Origin: Bog-159 sp963818855
Lineage (GTDB): Bacteria > Acidobacteriota > Terriglobia > Bryobacterales > Bryobacteraceae
DNA: 64,000 nt
Assembly (NCBI GenBank): GCA_963818855.1
Contig: CAWFUH010000003.1
Span: forward strand, 310,001 to 374,000
Direction of reading: 5' to 3'
Shown here: positions 35,652 through 44,409 of the stretch, piece after piece
Numbering within the stretch: the first letter of the stretch is position 1
How the letters are laid out: the number at the start of each line of letters is the position of its first letter
Notes under the pieces: model-generated
Told to the model about the DNA's origin: nothing
Databases searched by the model: none
The model's input: only the letters and a program-made list of their open reading frames with translations
Program-made: the position numbers and the translations under genes

Positions 35652-36545
35652 ATGAGAGTTCCCGCGCCTATCGCCGCCATCCTGCAGGAGCCGCCGCCAT
35701 CCATGGCCTTCGAGATCTCCGAAGCCGGCATCTCCGTGGCGCGCCTGAGCGCCAAAACCGAGCTCGATTTTCGTCCGCTTAAAGCCGGCGTGCTGGGCAT
35801 CACGCCGCTTAAAGACAACGTCCTGCTGCCGGATGAGTTGGCCATCGCGGTGCGCGAAGCCGCGCCGCAAAACGGAAATCGCAAGCGCCGCGACGCCGCC
35901 CTCATCCTGCCGGATTACAGCACGCGCATCTCGGTTCTGGATTTCGATAATTTTCCTTCCGATCACAAGGAGCAACTGGCGCTCATCCGTTTCCGCATCC
36001 GCAAGAGCGTTCCGTTCGATGTCGAATCGGCGGCCATCAGCTACTTCGCGCAGCAGTCGGAAGGCAAAAAATATGACGTCGTGGTGGTGGTGGCGCCGCT
36101 GGAGGTGATCTCCCGGTATGAAGCGCCATTCCGTGCCGCCGGCATAAACCCCGGCCTGGTGACCACCTCTTCGCTGTCCGCCTTGAACCTGATCGAGGAG
36201 GGCGGCATTACCGTGGTGGCCAAAATCAGCGGCCGCGTGCTGACCGTCATGGTCCTCCGGAATGGACGGCTCAAGCTGGTGCGGTGCCTCGAAGTGCACG
36301 CCAACGACGTGGCCGAAATCGCCGCCGACTTGTACCCGACATTTGTTTATATCGAAGACAATATCGGAGCGAAGGCCGACCAGCTGCTGTTGTGCGGATT
36401 CGGCGAGCATCTGGATGCGGCGCGCCAGCAGTTTCAGCGGGAGCTTGCCGTGGAGGTCGAGGCCGTGCGTTCGCCGCTCGGGCCGCCGGGCGAAAACAAT
36501 GCCGGATTGCTGGGATATTTGAGGTCTGTCGCGCGCGATAACTAA
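35652..36545 (+). CDS. pilM: PilM-like actin-fold pilus assembly protein
   Basis: 297 residues. It occupies the PilM position before pilN, pilO and pilP genes. ALILPDYSTRISVLDFDNFP and EQLALIRFRIRKSVPFDVES correspond to the PilM/GspL actin-like fold, and ISYFAQQSEGKKYDVVVVVA with the following segment to its second half. The usual phosphate motifs are weak, so this is a divergent member. It should sit on the cytosolic face of the inner membrane and bind the PilN tail. The start is close behind a GGT-rich hairpin. Confidence 0.78.
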   Translation: MRVPAPIAAILQEPPPSMAFEISEAGISVARLSAKTELDFRPLKAGVLGITPLKDNVLLPDELAIAVREAAPQNGNRKRRDAALILPDYSTRISVLDFDNFPSDHKEQLALIRFRIRKSVPFDVESAAISYFAQQSEGKKYDVVVVVAPLEVISRYEAPFRAAGINPGLVTTSSLSALNLIEEGGITVVAKISGRVLTVMVLRNGRLKLVRCLEVHANDVAEIAADLYPTFVYIEDNIGAKADQLLLCGFGEHLDAARQQFQRELAVEVEAVRSPLGPPGENNAGLLGYLRSVARDN

Positions 36546-36553
36546 TAATCAAC

Positions 36554-37120
36554 ATGAGAATACCGGTCAATCTCGCCAGCCAACCCTTCCGCCGCGACCG
36601 CGCCGTGCTGGTCGCCTCCGGCGCCGTGGCTATCATGCTCGTCGGCCTGCTGGTTTTCCTGCTTTCCCTGAACACGCTCGAAAGCGGCAAGGTCACGGAA
36701 ACCCGGCAGGAGATCGCGCGCCTCGAATCGCAGCTCCACAATGTGTCGGCGCAACAGGCGCGCCAGGATGCCATTCTGCGCCAGCCCGAAAATGCGGAGG
36801 TCCTGGAACGCAGCCTTTTCCTGAACGCGCTGCTGTACCGCAAAGGCATCAGCTGGACGAAAATTTTTGCCGACCTTGAGAAAGTCGTGCCGTATAACGT
36901 GCGCATCATGGCAATTCGCCCCTCGGTAGCCGGGCAGAATCAAATCTCTCTCGATATGACGGTCGGCTCGGAAACGTCGGTCGCCGTAATCGACCTTTTG
37001 AAAAATCTGGAAAACTCCCCTAGTTTCGGTGCTGTGTATTCGCATAGTTGGCTGCCGCCTACGCAGACCGACAAGCTGTACCGCTGCCGTGTGAGCGTGA
37101 ATTATGTCCAAAAGCTTTAG
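36554..37120 (+). CDS. pilN: PilN-like pilus assembly protein
   Basis: 188 residues. The conserved cytosolic N-terminus RIPVNLASQPFRRDR, equivalent to the INLLPWR motif that binds PilM, precedes a single membrane span (VLVASGAVAIMLVGLLVFLL). A periplasmic coiled coil (TETRQEIARLESQLHNVSAQ) and a small alpha/beta domain follow. It is eight bases after pilM and its end overlaps pilO by 17 bases, so the cluster is translationally coupled. Confidence 0.85.
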   Translation: MRIPVNLASQPFRRDRAVLVASGAVAIMLVGLLVFLLSLNTLESGKVTETRQEIARLESQLHNVSAQQARQDAILRQPENAEVLERSLFLNALLYRKGISWTKIFADLEKVVPYNVRIMAIRPSVAGQNQISLDMTVGSETSVAVIDLLKNLENSPSFGAVYSHSWLPPTQTDKLYRCRVSVNYVQKL

Positions 37121-37727
37121 CGTTTCGCCGCGCCTGCTGGCGGGCGGTTCCGGGCTGAACCTGAAGGACCCGCGCGTCCTGGTGCGCGCGGCGTTGGCTG
37201 TGCTGGTGTTGGCCAACCTCGTGGCTGCGTTGCTGGTGTTTAAGCCGTGGGGCGGCTCCGCCGAAGACCTGGCGCGCCAACAGGCCGATCTCTCGCAGCA
37301 ACTCACCTCGCAGCGCACGCGCCTCGAGAAAACCAAAGCCCTGGTAGGCAAGGCCGAACGCGCCCGCAAAGAAGGCGACGGCTTCCTGGCCGAATACACC
37401 ACCGACCGCCGCACTACTTTCTCGACCATCTTCGCGGAACTGGATCGCGTGGCCCGCGAGGCCGATATCCAGCCCCGCCCCTCGTCAACCGAGCTGGATC
37501 AGGTGGAGGGAAGCGATTCCCTCTACCAGATGAATATCAGCGCGGCTTATGAGGGCAGTTACACCAGCCTGACTAAGTTCATCAACCTGCTGGATAAGTC
37601 GCCGCACTTCCTCATTATCGAAAGCCTGATGGCCGCGCCGCAGCAATCCACGGCGAACACCAGTGATACGCTCAGCGTCAGTATTAAATTGGATACCTTC
37701 GTTCGCGAACCGGGGAACACGCTATGA
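37104..37727 (+). CDS. pilO: PilO-like pilus assembly protein
   Basis: 207 residues, overlapping pilN at its start and the pilP-like gene by four bases (ATGA) at its end. It has one membrane span (RAALAVLVLANLVAALLVFK), a coiled coil (RQQADLSQQLTSQRTRLEKT) and a ferredoxin-like periplasmic domain (YEGSYTSLTKFINLLDKSPH). The architecture and position identify PilO, which dimerises with PilN in the alignment complex. Confidence 0.85.
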   Translation: MSKSFSVSPRLLAGGSGLNLKDPRVLVRAALAVLVLANLVAALLVFKPWGGSAEDLARQQADLSQQLTSQRTRLEKTKALVGKAERARKEGDGFLAEYTTDRRTTFSTIFAELDRVAREADIQPRPSSTELDQVEGSDSLYQMNISAAYEGSYTSLTKFINLLDKSPHFLIIESLMAAPQQSTANTSDTLSVSIKLDTFVREPGNTL

Positions 37728-38440
37728 AATGGACTGCGGAACGCAAACGGCTCGCTTTCCTGATCGGCTTCCTGGTCCTGGCCGGCGGCTATTCGCTATA
37801 TACCAACGTACTTTCCGGACCTTCCAGTTCCCCGAGCCAATCTTCCCGGGCCGCCGCGCAGAAGGGTGCAGCCCGTCCCACCGCCGGCCAGGAGCCGTCT
37901 TATTCCGAAGAAGCGCCGCCGCCATCCCACCGTGCTGCTCCAGTGCGGACGAGCGAAGAATTCCGGCCGTCGCTGAAGCCGAAGCGCCCCGAAGATCGCG
38001 TGGATCCCATGACCATCGATCCCACCTTGCGCCTGGACCTGCTGGCCAAAGTGCAGGCCGTCAGTATCGAGGGCGGCCGCCGAAACCTCTTCGCCGTGGG
38101 CGCGGCGCCCTTGCCGCCGGAGCCGGTGGTAGCGGTGAAGAGCGCGAAGGCGCAGCAGGCAGCCTTTGGACCGCAACCGAAACCTCAACCTCCGGGCCCC
38201 CCCGCGCCGCCGCCGCCACCGCCGATCACCCTGAAATACTACGGCTACTCGAGCGCCCGCGGCGACAATCGCAAGCACGCTTTCTTCCTCGATGGCGACG
38301 ATATTCTGGTGGCCGCGGAAGGGGAAACCGTGAAGAAGCGCTACCGCGTGGTGCGCATCGGCGTAAACTCGGTAGTCATGGAGGACACCCAATTCAAGCA
38401 CGAGCAAACGCTGCCGCTGCAGGAAGAGGCTGCCGGATGA
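37724..38440 (+). CDS. PilP/GspC-like periplasmic linker protein
   Basis: 238 residues. An N-terminal span (RLAFLIGFLVLAGGYSLYTN) is followed by a long disordered Pro/Ser-rich stretch. Then comes VSIEGGRRNLFAVGAAPLPP and a small beta domain, ITLKYYGYSSARGDNRKHAF, then FLDGDDILVAAEGETVKKRY and IGVNSVVMEDTQF. The RNLF and beta-domain pattern is that of PilP and the GspC HR domain, which contact the secretin. A seven-proline run lies at about residues 160-166. It is tightly coupled on both sides by ATGA overlaps. Confidence 0.75.
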   Translation: MKWTAERKRLAFLIGFLVLAGGYSLYTNVLSGPSSSPSQSSRAAAQKGAARPTAGQEPSYSEEAPPPSHRAAPVRTSEEFRPSLKPKRPEDRVDPMTIDPTLRLDLLAKVQAVSIEGGRRNLFAVGAAPLPPEPVVAVKSAKAQQAAFGPQPKPQPPGPPAPPPPPPITLKYYGYSSARGDNRKHAFFLDGDDILVAAEGETVKKRYRVVRIGVNSVVMEDTQFKHEQTLPLQEEAAG

Positions 38441-40146
38441 CCCGCCAGCACCCAGCACCCAAAACCCAGCACCCCCCGGAGTCCGGCTACGCCATGCTGC
38501 TGGTCTTCATCATGGCCGCCATGATCGCTATCGCGCTCTACAAGGAAATGCCGCGGGTCGCCTTTGAGGCGCAGCGCAGCAAGGAGCTTTTGCTGATCTC
38601 GCGCGGCCACGAGTACACCCGCGCGATTCAGCTTTTCGTGCGCAAGGTGAACCGCTACCCTGCCAGCATCGAAGAACTCGAAAGCCTCAACAACACCCGC
38701 TTTCTTCGCAAGCGCTATATCGACCCGATGACCGGCAAAGATAAATGGCGCCTTATCCACACCAATGGCGGCGTGCTCACCGATTCGATTGTTCCCAAGA
38801 CTCAGCCGGGCCAGCCCGGTCAACCCGGTCAACCGGGACAGAATCAACAGCAGCAGGCTAATACCAACACGTTCATCGGCGAAGGTCCGGTAATGGGGGC
38901 GGTCAACGATCCCAGCCAGCAACAGGTCAATCCCGCGATGCGGCGGCGCGCCAGTGATAACCAGCCGGTGGTCACGCAAGAGGCGCCCGATACGCCGCAG
39001 GACGCCTCGGATGATAGCGCCTCGGGCGACACCGACGCCAACGATAATAACAACGACAACAACGACCAGAACCAGACGCCGGGCGGCCCGGGAACGGCAT
39101 CCAACAATCCGGGAGCTCCCAATCAGCAAAACCCCGCCCTGCCTTTCGGACGCAATCCGCAGCCAGGCACGTTCCCGCCGGGCACTTTGCCGGGTCAGCC
39201 CGGTTTCAACCCGGCCATGGGCAATCTGCCTGGCATGCCGGGCTCAATGCCCAACCAGACTTTCAATCCGGGTATGAATGGGGGACTTCCCGGCAATAAC
39301 GGCCAGAATAACGGCCAGAACTCCGGAGGGGATTCGAGCAGCAGCGGCAGCGTGTATGTAGCGCCTGGTCTGGGCTCGTCACCGACCACGGGCACGTCGC
39401 CTGGCGGCGTCGGCCAACCCACGATGCCCGGCCAGCAGCCAGGTTTCCCCGGCCAACAGCCAGGTTTTCCCGGCCAACAGCCAGGTTTTCCCGGCCAACA
39501 GGGAGGCTTCCCAGGACGGCCAGGCATGTTCCCAGGGCAGACGGGCGGATTTCCCGGGCAGACCGGCGGGTTCCAACAGCCGGGTGGATTTCAGCAGCCG
39601 GGCGGGTTTCAGCAATCGGGCGGCGGCTTCGGACAGTCGTCGACGTTCGGCTCGGGCGGAGGCACTTCTCCAGGCCAAAGCGGCCCCAACATGAGTACCT
39701 TCGGCCTCAACGGACCCTCCCAAATGCAACCGCAGGGCCTGCCTGGCATGGGAGGCACGCAGATGGGAGGCGGCATCGCCGGCGTCGCCAGCGAATCCAA
39801 GGGACCCTCGATCATCGTCTTCAACGAGCGCAAGAAGTACAACGAGTGGGAGTTCATCTACGATCAGAGCAAGGATCGCGGCCTGGCGGGCGTCCAGCGT
39901 AACGGCGGCGCACCCGGCACGCCGGCCGGACAAATGGGCAGCATTCCGGGCCAGCAGCCCGGCGGTATGGGCGGGATGCAATCCAACAGTCCTTTCGGAT
40001 CGTCTCCCGGCGGCAGTAACGGCTTCGGGTTCTCCTCAAGTCCGGGCGGCTCCGGCTCGACCGGTACCATCGGCTCGCAGGGTATGTTTGGATCTCAACC
40101 CAGCCCGCCGCAATCTACGCCGCAGCCCCAGCAGCCGCCGCAGTAA
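38437..40146 (+). CDS. pseudopilin-like protein with long Gly/Pro/Gln repeats
   Basis: 569 residues from ATG 38437, which overlaps the previous stop (ATGA); the longer frame above is antisense or shadow. An N-terminal membrane helix (YAMLLVFIMAAMIAIALYKE) and RSKELLLISRGHEYTRAIQL, with YIDPMTGKDKWRLI, resemble type II secretion pseudopilin-like proteins, though the prepilin peptidase motif is not clear. Residues 125-440 are low-complexity Gly/Pro/Gln/Asn, including repeats of GQQPGFP and PGGFQ. A conserved-looking block follows, ending SIIVFNERKKYNEWEFIYDQ. It is the last gene of the operon. The repeat region may form a flexible or surface-exposed tether. Confidence 0.7.
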   Translation: MTRQHPAPKTQHPPESGYAMLLVFIMAAMIAIALYKEMPRVAFEAQRSKELLLISRGHEYTRAIQLFVRKVNRYPASIEELESLNNTRFLRKRYIDPMTGKDKWRLIHTNGGVLTDSIVPKTQPGQPGQPGQPGQNQQQQANTNTFIGEGPVMGAVNDPSQQQVNPAMRRRASDNQPVVTQEAPDTPQDASDDSASGDTDANDNNNDNNDQNQTPGGPGTASNNPGAPNQQNPALPFGRNPQPGTFPPGTLPGQPGFNPAMGNLPGMPGSMPNQTFNPGMNGGLPGNNGQNNGQNSGGDSSSSGSVYVAPGLGSSPTTGTSPGGVGQPTMPGQQPGFPGQQPGFPGQQPGFPGQQGGFPGRPGMFPGQTGGFPGQTGGFQQPGGFQQPGGFQQSGGGFGQSSTFGSGGGTSPGQSGPNMSTFGLNGPSQMQPQGLPGMGGTQMGGGIAGVASESKGPSIIVFNERKKYNEWEFIYDQSKDRGLAGVQRNGGAPGTPAGQMGSIPGQQPGGMGGMQSNSPFGSSPGGSNGFGFSSSPGGSGSTGTIGSQGMFGSQPSPPQSTPQPQQPPQ

Positions 40147-40148
40147 GA

Positions 40149-40193
40149 TTGGAGGGCGGGCTTTAGCCGGCGCGGCGCTTCAGCGCCGCTGCA
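40149..40193. repeat. ~44-bp palindromic repeat, family A, copy 6
   Basis: TTGGAGGGCGGGCTTTAGCC, then GGCGCGGCGCTTCAGCGCCG and CTGCA. It lies between the convergent ends of the pilus operon and the ceramidase-like gene, where it could act as a two-way terminator. Confidence 0.85.
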
Positions 40194-40201
40194 TCGCTTA
40201 T

Positions 40202-41536
40202 TCACTTCGACAGTTCCGCAATCGCCGCTGCGATAAGCGCGGCCGCGTCCGGTCCCACGGAATTCTCTTCGCCGTACCACGCCTTCTTCGCGTTCTGCAG
40301 GTAGGGCGGCTTCTCGTCCCACTCCGCTTTGGGAATGATGTAGCCGATCTCATCGTCGGCCAGGCCGATCAGCATTTTGAACCGCGCATGCAGCATCGGC
40401 TTGATCGGTGCTTCGATCGGCGCATCCGGAAAATCGGCGCCGGCGTAGCGCTCCACACCGCCTAAGCTCAGTTCCGGATACATCTCGCCCGGTATCAGCG
40501 CGATTTCGAGAACCGGCTCTCCACCCGACATCCGAATGAGTCCTACGGGCGCAGTGGTGGCGCCATCGGCGGTGGTCTTCTTGCGCCCCTTGTACAGGTC
40601 CGCCTGCGCCGCCATCTCGAATCCGCGATTGGTCACCGGAATCGTGATGATGCGTTCGGCGAACTCCACCTTATCGATACGCACTGGCGCGGCCGCACCG
40701 ATGGAATCTGCCGCCAGGTCGGCGATGCGCTCACCGAGAATCTGTGTCTTGCGAAAGCTATTCTCCGCCGCGGCTTTTCCCGTATCCGGGTCATTGATCT
40801 TAGCGCCCAGCGGCGACTGCATCCCGCCCACCGCCCCGTTCCAGAGCACGGCCATGCCACCCACCTTGGCTTCCAGCCGCTTGTAGAAAAAACCCGGATA
40901 ATCCGCGCTGATCTGCGTATTGCGCGAACCCAGCGTCTCAGGATGGTTGGCCCAATTCACCGCGGTGGCGATCCGCCGGCCGCCCTTGCCCGTCAGCGTC
41001 AGGACGATCAAGTCTGGATCGTGCACTACCGGCGGCCGGTCGTCGTCGATGAACGAATCCAGCTCCGCGGTGTGGACCACGGCCAAAGCCGACGTGGCAG
41101 GTTCGAGAGCCGCGATGGCCCCCTGCGCGGCCTCGGCCACGCGATCGACCACAAAGCCGTTGTACCCATCGTCAATGCCCGATTGCCCCGCCGCCCGGCC
41201 CCACAGCCCCATCGTATCGGGACCTTCGTGCACGTGCGTGGACGCCACCACCACATCCGCGTTGGCGACTTTAGCGCGCACCCGCTCCACATCGTCCAGG
41301 AAAAATCCGATCAGATCGACCTCGCACATCACCAGCGGTTTCCCCCCGGCGCTGAACGCCAGGCAACGCGCGTAGAGGTCGTCATGCACGCCGGCGGCTA
41401 CGCGGTTTTGGCCGAAGCCCGCCATGTACACGGGACCGTGGCCGCTCACCGAAGGGGTAATGATGGTCTTAAAAGCGCCTGCACGGAATTCAGCGAACAG
41501 AGATCCCGCGCAGGCCAGGAGGAGAAAGAAACGCAC
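40202..41536 (-). CDS. secreted neutral/alkaline ceramidase-like protein
   Basis: 444 residues from GTG 41536, whose G is shared with the upstream stop (TAGTG); the longer frame upstream is a shadow of the isomerase gene. A signal peptide (VRFFLLLACAGSLF) precedes AGAFKTIITPSVSGHGPVYM and AGFGQNRVAAGVHDDLYARC. The zinc-binding-like VVASTHVHEGPDTMG and DLIVLTLTGKGGRRIATAVN, then WANHPETLG, match the N-terminal domain of neutral ceramidases (PF04734). The family C-terminal Ig-like domain is absent, so the true substrate may not be ceramide. It is translationally coupled to the sugar isomerase. Confidence 0.78.
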   Translation of the reverse strand: MRFFLLLACAGSLFAEFRAGAFKTIITPSVSGHGPVYMAGFGQNRVAAGVHDDLYARCLAFSAGGKPLVMCEVDLIGFFLDDVERVRAKVANADVVVASTHVHEGPDTMGLWGRAAGQSGIDDGYNGFVVDRVAEAAQGAIAALEPATSALAVVHTAELDSFIDDDRPPVVHDPDLIVLTLTGKGGRRIATAVNWANHPETLGSRNTQISADYPGFFYKRLEAKVGGMAVLWNGAVGGMQSPLGAKINDPDTGKAAAENSFRKTQILGERIADLAADSIGAAAPVRIDKVEFAERIITIPVTNRGFEMAAQADLYKGRKKTTADGATTAPVGLIRMSGGEPVLEIALIPGEMYPELSLGGVERYAGADFPDAPIEAPIKPMLHARFKMLIGLADDEIGYIIPKAEWDEKPPYLQNAKKAWYGEENSVGPDAAALIAAAIAELSK

Positions 41537-42495
41537 TATACCCACCAGGCAGCGGCGGGCTGTTCCTTCATGACGATGCCATTCAGAAAATCGGCGGCCT
41601 TGCGCAAACCTTCCTCGGGCGAAAGGAGGCTGTCCTCGTGCTCGATCGAGAGCACGTAATCGTAGCCGAACATGCGCAGCGTGGAAGCAAACTCTTTCCA
41701 CCACTCCGCGCCGTGGCCGTAGCCGCAAGTGCGGAAAATCCAAGCCCTGTTGCGCTCGTCGGTGTATGGCTTGGTGTCGAGTACGCCGGTCAACGGCAGG
41801 TTCCGGTCGTAGATCTGGGTGTCCTTGGCGTGCACATGGAAGATGGCGTCTCCCAGCACGCGGATGGCGGCGATGGGATCGATGCCCTGCCAGAACATGT
41901 GGCTGGGATCGTAGTTGCAGCCGATCGAGGTGCCCGCAATGGAGCGCAGCTTCAGCATCGTCTCCGGGCTGTAGGCCACGAAGCCGGGGTGCATCTCGAT
42001 AGCCACCTTCACCCCGTGATCGGCGGCGAATTTGGCCTGCTTGGTCCAATAGGGCGCGACCTTGGCCTCCCACTGCCATTTCAGAATTTCGAGGTAATCC
42101 GGCGGCCAGGGGCAGGTGACCCAGTTGGGCCACTTGGACTTGTCGCTATCGCCTGGGCAGCCGGAAAAATCGATAACCACCGGAACACCCAGCTTCTCGG
42201 CCAGCCGGATCGTCTTGCGGCTGACTTCCTGATCGTGCTTCGCGCGCGCCTGATCGGGGTGCAGCGGATTGCCATGGCAGCTCAGCGCGCTGATCGACAC
42301 GCCGTTATCCGCCAGCTTTTGTTTGAACTCGTTGCGCTCGGCCTTATCTTCAAGCATGGATAGCTTGCAATGGGGATCGCCCGGATAGTTGCCGGTTCCG
42401 AGTTCCACCGTGTCGATGTGGATGGTCTTGAGCTTCTTCAACACATCGTCGAGGGATAGTTGCGCCAACAAGGCGGTGAATACGCCGACTCTCAC
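41536..42495 (-). CDS. sugar phosphate isomerase/epimerase (AP_endonuc_2 TIM barrel)
   Basis: 319 residues from GTG 42495, with AAAGGAG upstream. Xylose isomerase-like TIM-barrel motifs are visible: TIHIDTVELGTGNYPGDPH, ISALSCHGNPLHPD, VKVAIEMHPGFVAYSPETML, IGCNYDPSHMFWQGIDP and DAIFHVHAKDTQIY, with metal-binding Glu, Asp and His residues. Such enzymes interconvert keto-sugars or inositol derivatives. The end SIEHEDSLLSPEEGLRKAAD gives the last ligand Glu. It forms a two-gene unit with the ceramidase-like protein. Confidence 0.88.
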   Translation of the reverse strand: MRVGVFTALLAQLSLDDVLKKLKTIHIDTVELGTGNYPGDPHCKLSMLEDKAERNEFKQKLADNGVSISALSCHGNPLHPDQARAKHDQEVSRKTIRLAEKLGVPVVIDFSGCPGDSDKSKWPNWVTCPWPPDYLEILKWQWEAKVAPYWTKQAKFAADHGVKVAIEMHPGFVAYSPETMLKLRSIAGTSIGCNYDPSHMFWQGIDPIAAIRVLGDAIFHVHAKDTQIYDRNLPLTGVLDTKPYTDERNRAWIFRTCGYGHGAEWWKEFASTLRMFGYDYVLSIEHEDSLLSPEEGLRKAADFLNGIVMKEQPAAAWWV

Positions 42496-42550
42496 TTAAA
42501 GGTTCTCCTTTCGGTGTTTGGATGCCACCGTACAGAATAGCAGGGGCCGG

Positions 42551-43408
42551 TCACGGAAGTCTTTCCCCTACCCAGATGCGCTCAAACCACTGCAGGCCCG
42601 CTTGCCGCCGGGTGAGCCGTAGCCCAGGTGTCAATTCGCGCAGCCAATCCTCGATTCCGGAATCGGCGGTGCGTGCCCAACCGTAGGACTTCGCCGCCTC
42701 TGTAATCTCCGCCGGCGCATAAGCCGCGCGCACTGGCTCGCCCAATAACGCCAGGAATAAGCTCCGCGGCGTCCGCCCCTGATCTTTGCTCAGGTACGTC
42801 ATCGCCAAATGGCTGCCGGGCGCGGAGAGCCTGGCCAGTGTATCCAGATTCGCGGCTACAGCTTCCGGCCGCAGGTACATGGTGACGCCCTCCCACAGCC
42901 AGAATGCCGGCTGCTGCGCATCATAACCGGCGGCGAGCAGCGACTTGGCCATATCCTGCTGATGGAAATCCGTGGCCACGAAGCGGACTTGCCGCGCCTT
43001 GGGTGGAACCGCCGCGGCCCGTTGTCTCTTCACAGCTTGGGTGGCCGGGTGGTCCACCTCGAACACGGTCGTGTCCTCCACCGCATCCAATCGCCAGGCG
43101 CGCGTGTCGAAGCCGGCGCCCATGATGACCAGCTGCGCGATTGGCCCAGCGGCCGCGATGGCACAGTCCAGAACCACGGTCCGAAACTGATTGAATAAAC
43201 CCATCCCGCGCAGCCAGAATGGATACGGCGATTTCGCCGGATGGGCGGATAATTTCGCTTGCGTATGCCGGATCTTGGCCCTCCATTTCTCCGGCATGAA
43301 TTCAGCCGCCAGCGGATCTGAGAAGCCCGGCACCTGCGGCGCCAGATTCCCGAGAGCCCGATTGTAAGCTACAAACTGTGCCGTGCGGCTCGGCTTTTCA
43401 GAACGCAT
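42551..43408 (-). CDS. LCMT-family SAM-dependent methyltransferase (second copy)
   Basis: 285 residues. It starts KPSRTAQFVAYNRALG and has FSDPLAAEFMP, the SAM site LVIMGAGFDTRAWRLD, EVDHPATQAVKRQRAAAVPP and LWEGVTMYLRPEAV. It is of the same family as the gene at 14994-15833 but clearly divergent from it, so this is not a recent duplication. The acceptor is unknown. It lies upstream of the isomerase/ceramidase pair on the same strand with a 55-bp gap. Confidence 0.85.
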   Translation of the reverse strand: MRSEKPSRTAQFVAYNRALGNLAPQVPGFSDPLAAEFMPEKWRAKIRHTQAKLSAHPAKSPYPFWLRGMGLFNQFRTVVLDCAIAAAGPIAQLVIMGAGFDTRAWRLDAVEDTTVFEVDHPATQAVKRQRAAAVPPKARQVRFVATDFHQQDMAKSLLAAGYDAQQPAFWLWEGVTMYLRPEAVAANLDTLARLSAPGSHLAMTYLSKDQGRTPRSLFLALLGEPVRAAYAPAEITEAAKSYGWARTADSGIEDWLRELTPGLRLTRRQAGLQWFERIWVGERLP

Positions 43409-43497
43409 GGTCAGCTAATTCTACACTCGTGTGTGCCGCACGCTCCAGATCGACCTCTGGACAAAAATCGGAGGACTGCAGTAGTTCCTGCCGAAAC

Positions 43498-43582
43498 CGT
43501 GGTCAACGCCGTCAATGCGCAAAGCCTCATCATCCCCTCCGGCGTCGGCAAAATCGGCTCCAACGAATTCGTGGTGCGTCTC
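43498..43582 (+). repeat. 85-bp fragment of an RND pump gene
   Basis: These 85 bases match 50284-50368, inside the RND permease gene, with one difference (G at 43548). In the pump they encode VVNAVNAQSLIIPSGVAKIG and SNEFVVRL. The flanks do not match, so this is an isolated scrap lying immediately downstream of the broken ParE gene. Confidence 0.9.
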
Positions 43583-43593
43583 GGTGCGTTCGC

Positions 43594-43871
43594 TTAAGGC
43601 CATTTCCGCGAGCCGTGGAGAATGCGGTCGATTTCCACGACCTCTTCGCCGACGCGATATACCGCAGAAAGGGAAGGCCGGGAAACACAAGCTCGCGGGT
43701 GCCTGGCTTGCGCCCTGGGCGGCCGCGGCGCGGAAACTGCCTGAGACTGCCCAAGGCCTCGTAGATACGGAGCGCGACGCGGCGGGCGGCTTCCGGACCG
43801 TCATGCTCCTCGGTGTAGTCGCAAATGTTAGTGAGGTCGCCGGCGGCTGGTTCCGTCCATCGAACGCGCAT
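43594..43871 (-). pseudogene. ParE/RelE-type toxin, frameshifted
   Basis: The first 69 codons are a normal ParE opening (VRWTEPAAGDLTNICDYTEE, RIYEALGSLRQFPRRGRPGR, ELVFPGLPF). The family ending VYRVGEEVVEIDRILHGSRK followed by WP and TAA (43594-43596) lies in another frame, so one indel near 43665 breaks the gene. Without it the toxin would be about 92 residues. The start shares its A with the antitoxin stop (TGATG). Confidence 0.75.
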
Positions 43872-44101
43872 CAGCCTGGATACCGGCGATCAATCAACTT
43901 GCCCATCTCCTCATGGTCGATGAATTCGCCACGGTCGGCGGCAGCCATGCCCTTCTCCACTTCGCGCAGGAACCATTCATCGTAGTCCACGAAGCGCTCG
44001 ATAGCTTCCTGCACTAGCGTGCCGGCGTCGCTGCCCCGGTCGGCGGCAAGACGGGCAAGCTTGGCTTCGAGTTCCGGGCTAAGATTTACTTCCATGCCCA
44101 A
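43871..44101 (-). CDS. ParD-like antitoxin
   Basis: 76 residues; a start at the third codon (MEVNLSPELEAKLARLAADR) is equally possible. A ribbon-helix-helix-like N-terminus is followed by VQEAIERFVDYDEWFLREVE and a C-terminal toxin-binding tail FIDHEEMGKLIDRRYPG. It precedes and overlaps the ParE-like toxin, as in ParDE operons. It would bind DNA and neutralise ParE. Its reading frame is intact although the toxin is broken. Confidence 0.75.
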   Translation of the reverse strand: MGMEVNLSPELEAKLARLAADRGSDAGTLVQEAIERFVDYDEWFLREVEKGMAAADRGEFIDHEEMGKLIDRRYPG

Positions 44102-44409
44102 GGGTAAGGGCCGCAGCGGCTTGTGTCAAGCGCGGCTCTGCCGCCGAGAGTATTTCCGAATTCCGGCAACTGACGGCATTACCGCCCGGAACCCGCGACA
44201 GATCCGAGAGCCGTTGGTATTAGACCGGAGTTCGAGTTCGAGTTGGTGGACGAGTGCTAGCCGCGAGCTTGCGCCTTCGGACTGGCCAGCCCAGTCGCAG
44301 GACCGGCTCTTGGGCCGCTGCTTATCTCGAAGATGCCTGTGCAGAGTATGGCCAGCCTTCAGATTGAGCGTACCGATCCGCCAGCCCTTCCCTGATATGA
44401 TCATTAAGT
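44102..44409. other. gap between parD and hicB with no recognisable gene
   Basis: Frames on the minus strand reach up to 150 codons but show no protein-like pattern. A simple tract GTTCGAGTTCGAGTT lies at about 44229-44243. The promoters of both toxin-antitoxin modules must lie here, but I could not single them out. Confidence 0.4.

Noticed and set aside
37663..38436. Extension of the pseudopilin frame through the pilP-like gene
   Set aside because: The pilP-like frame has the membrane span and beta domain; ATG 38437 overlaps its stop in the usual ATGA manner.
41537..42133. N-terminal extension of the ceramidase-like frame
   Set aside because: It is a shadow of the well-supported isomerase gene in another frame; the GTG at 41536 overlaps that gene's stop and opens a signal peptide.
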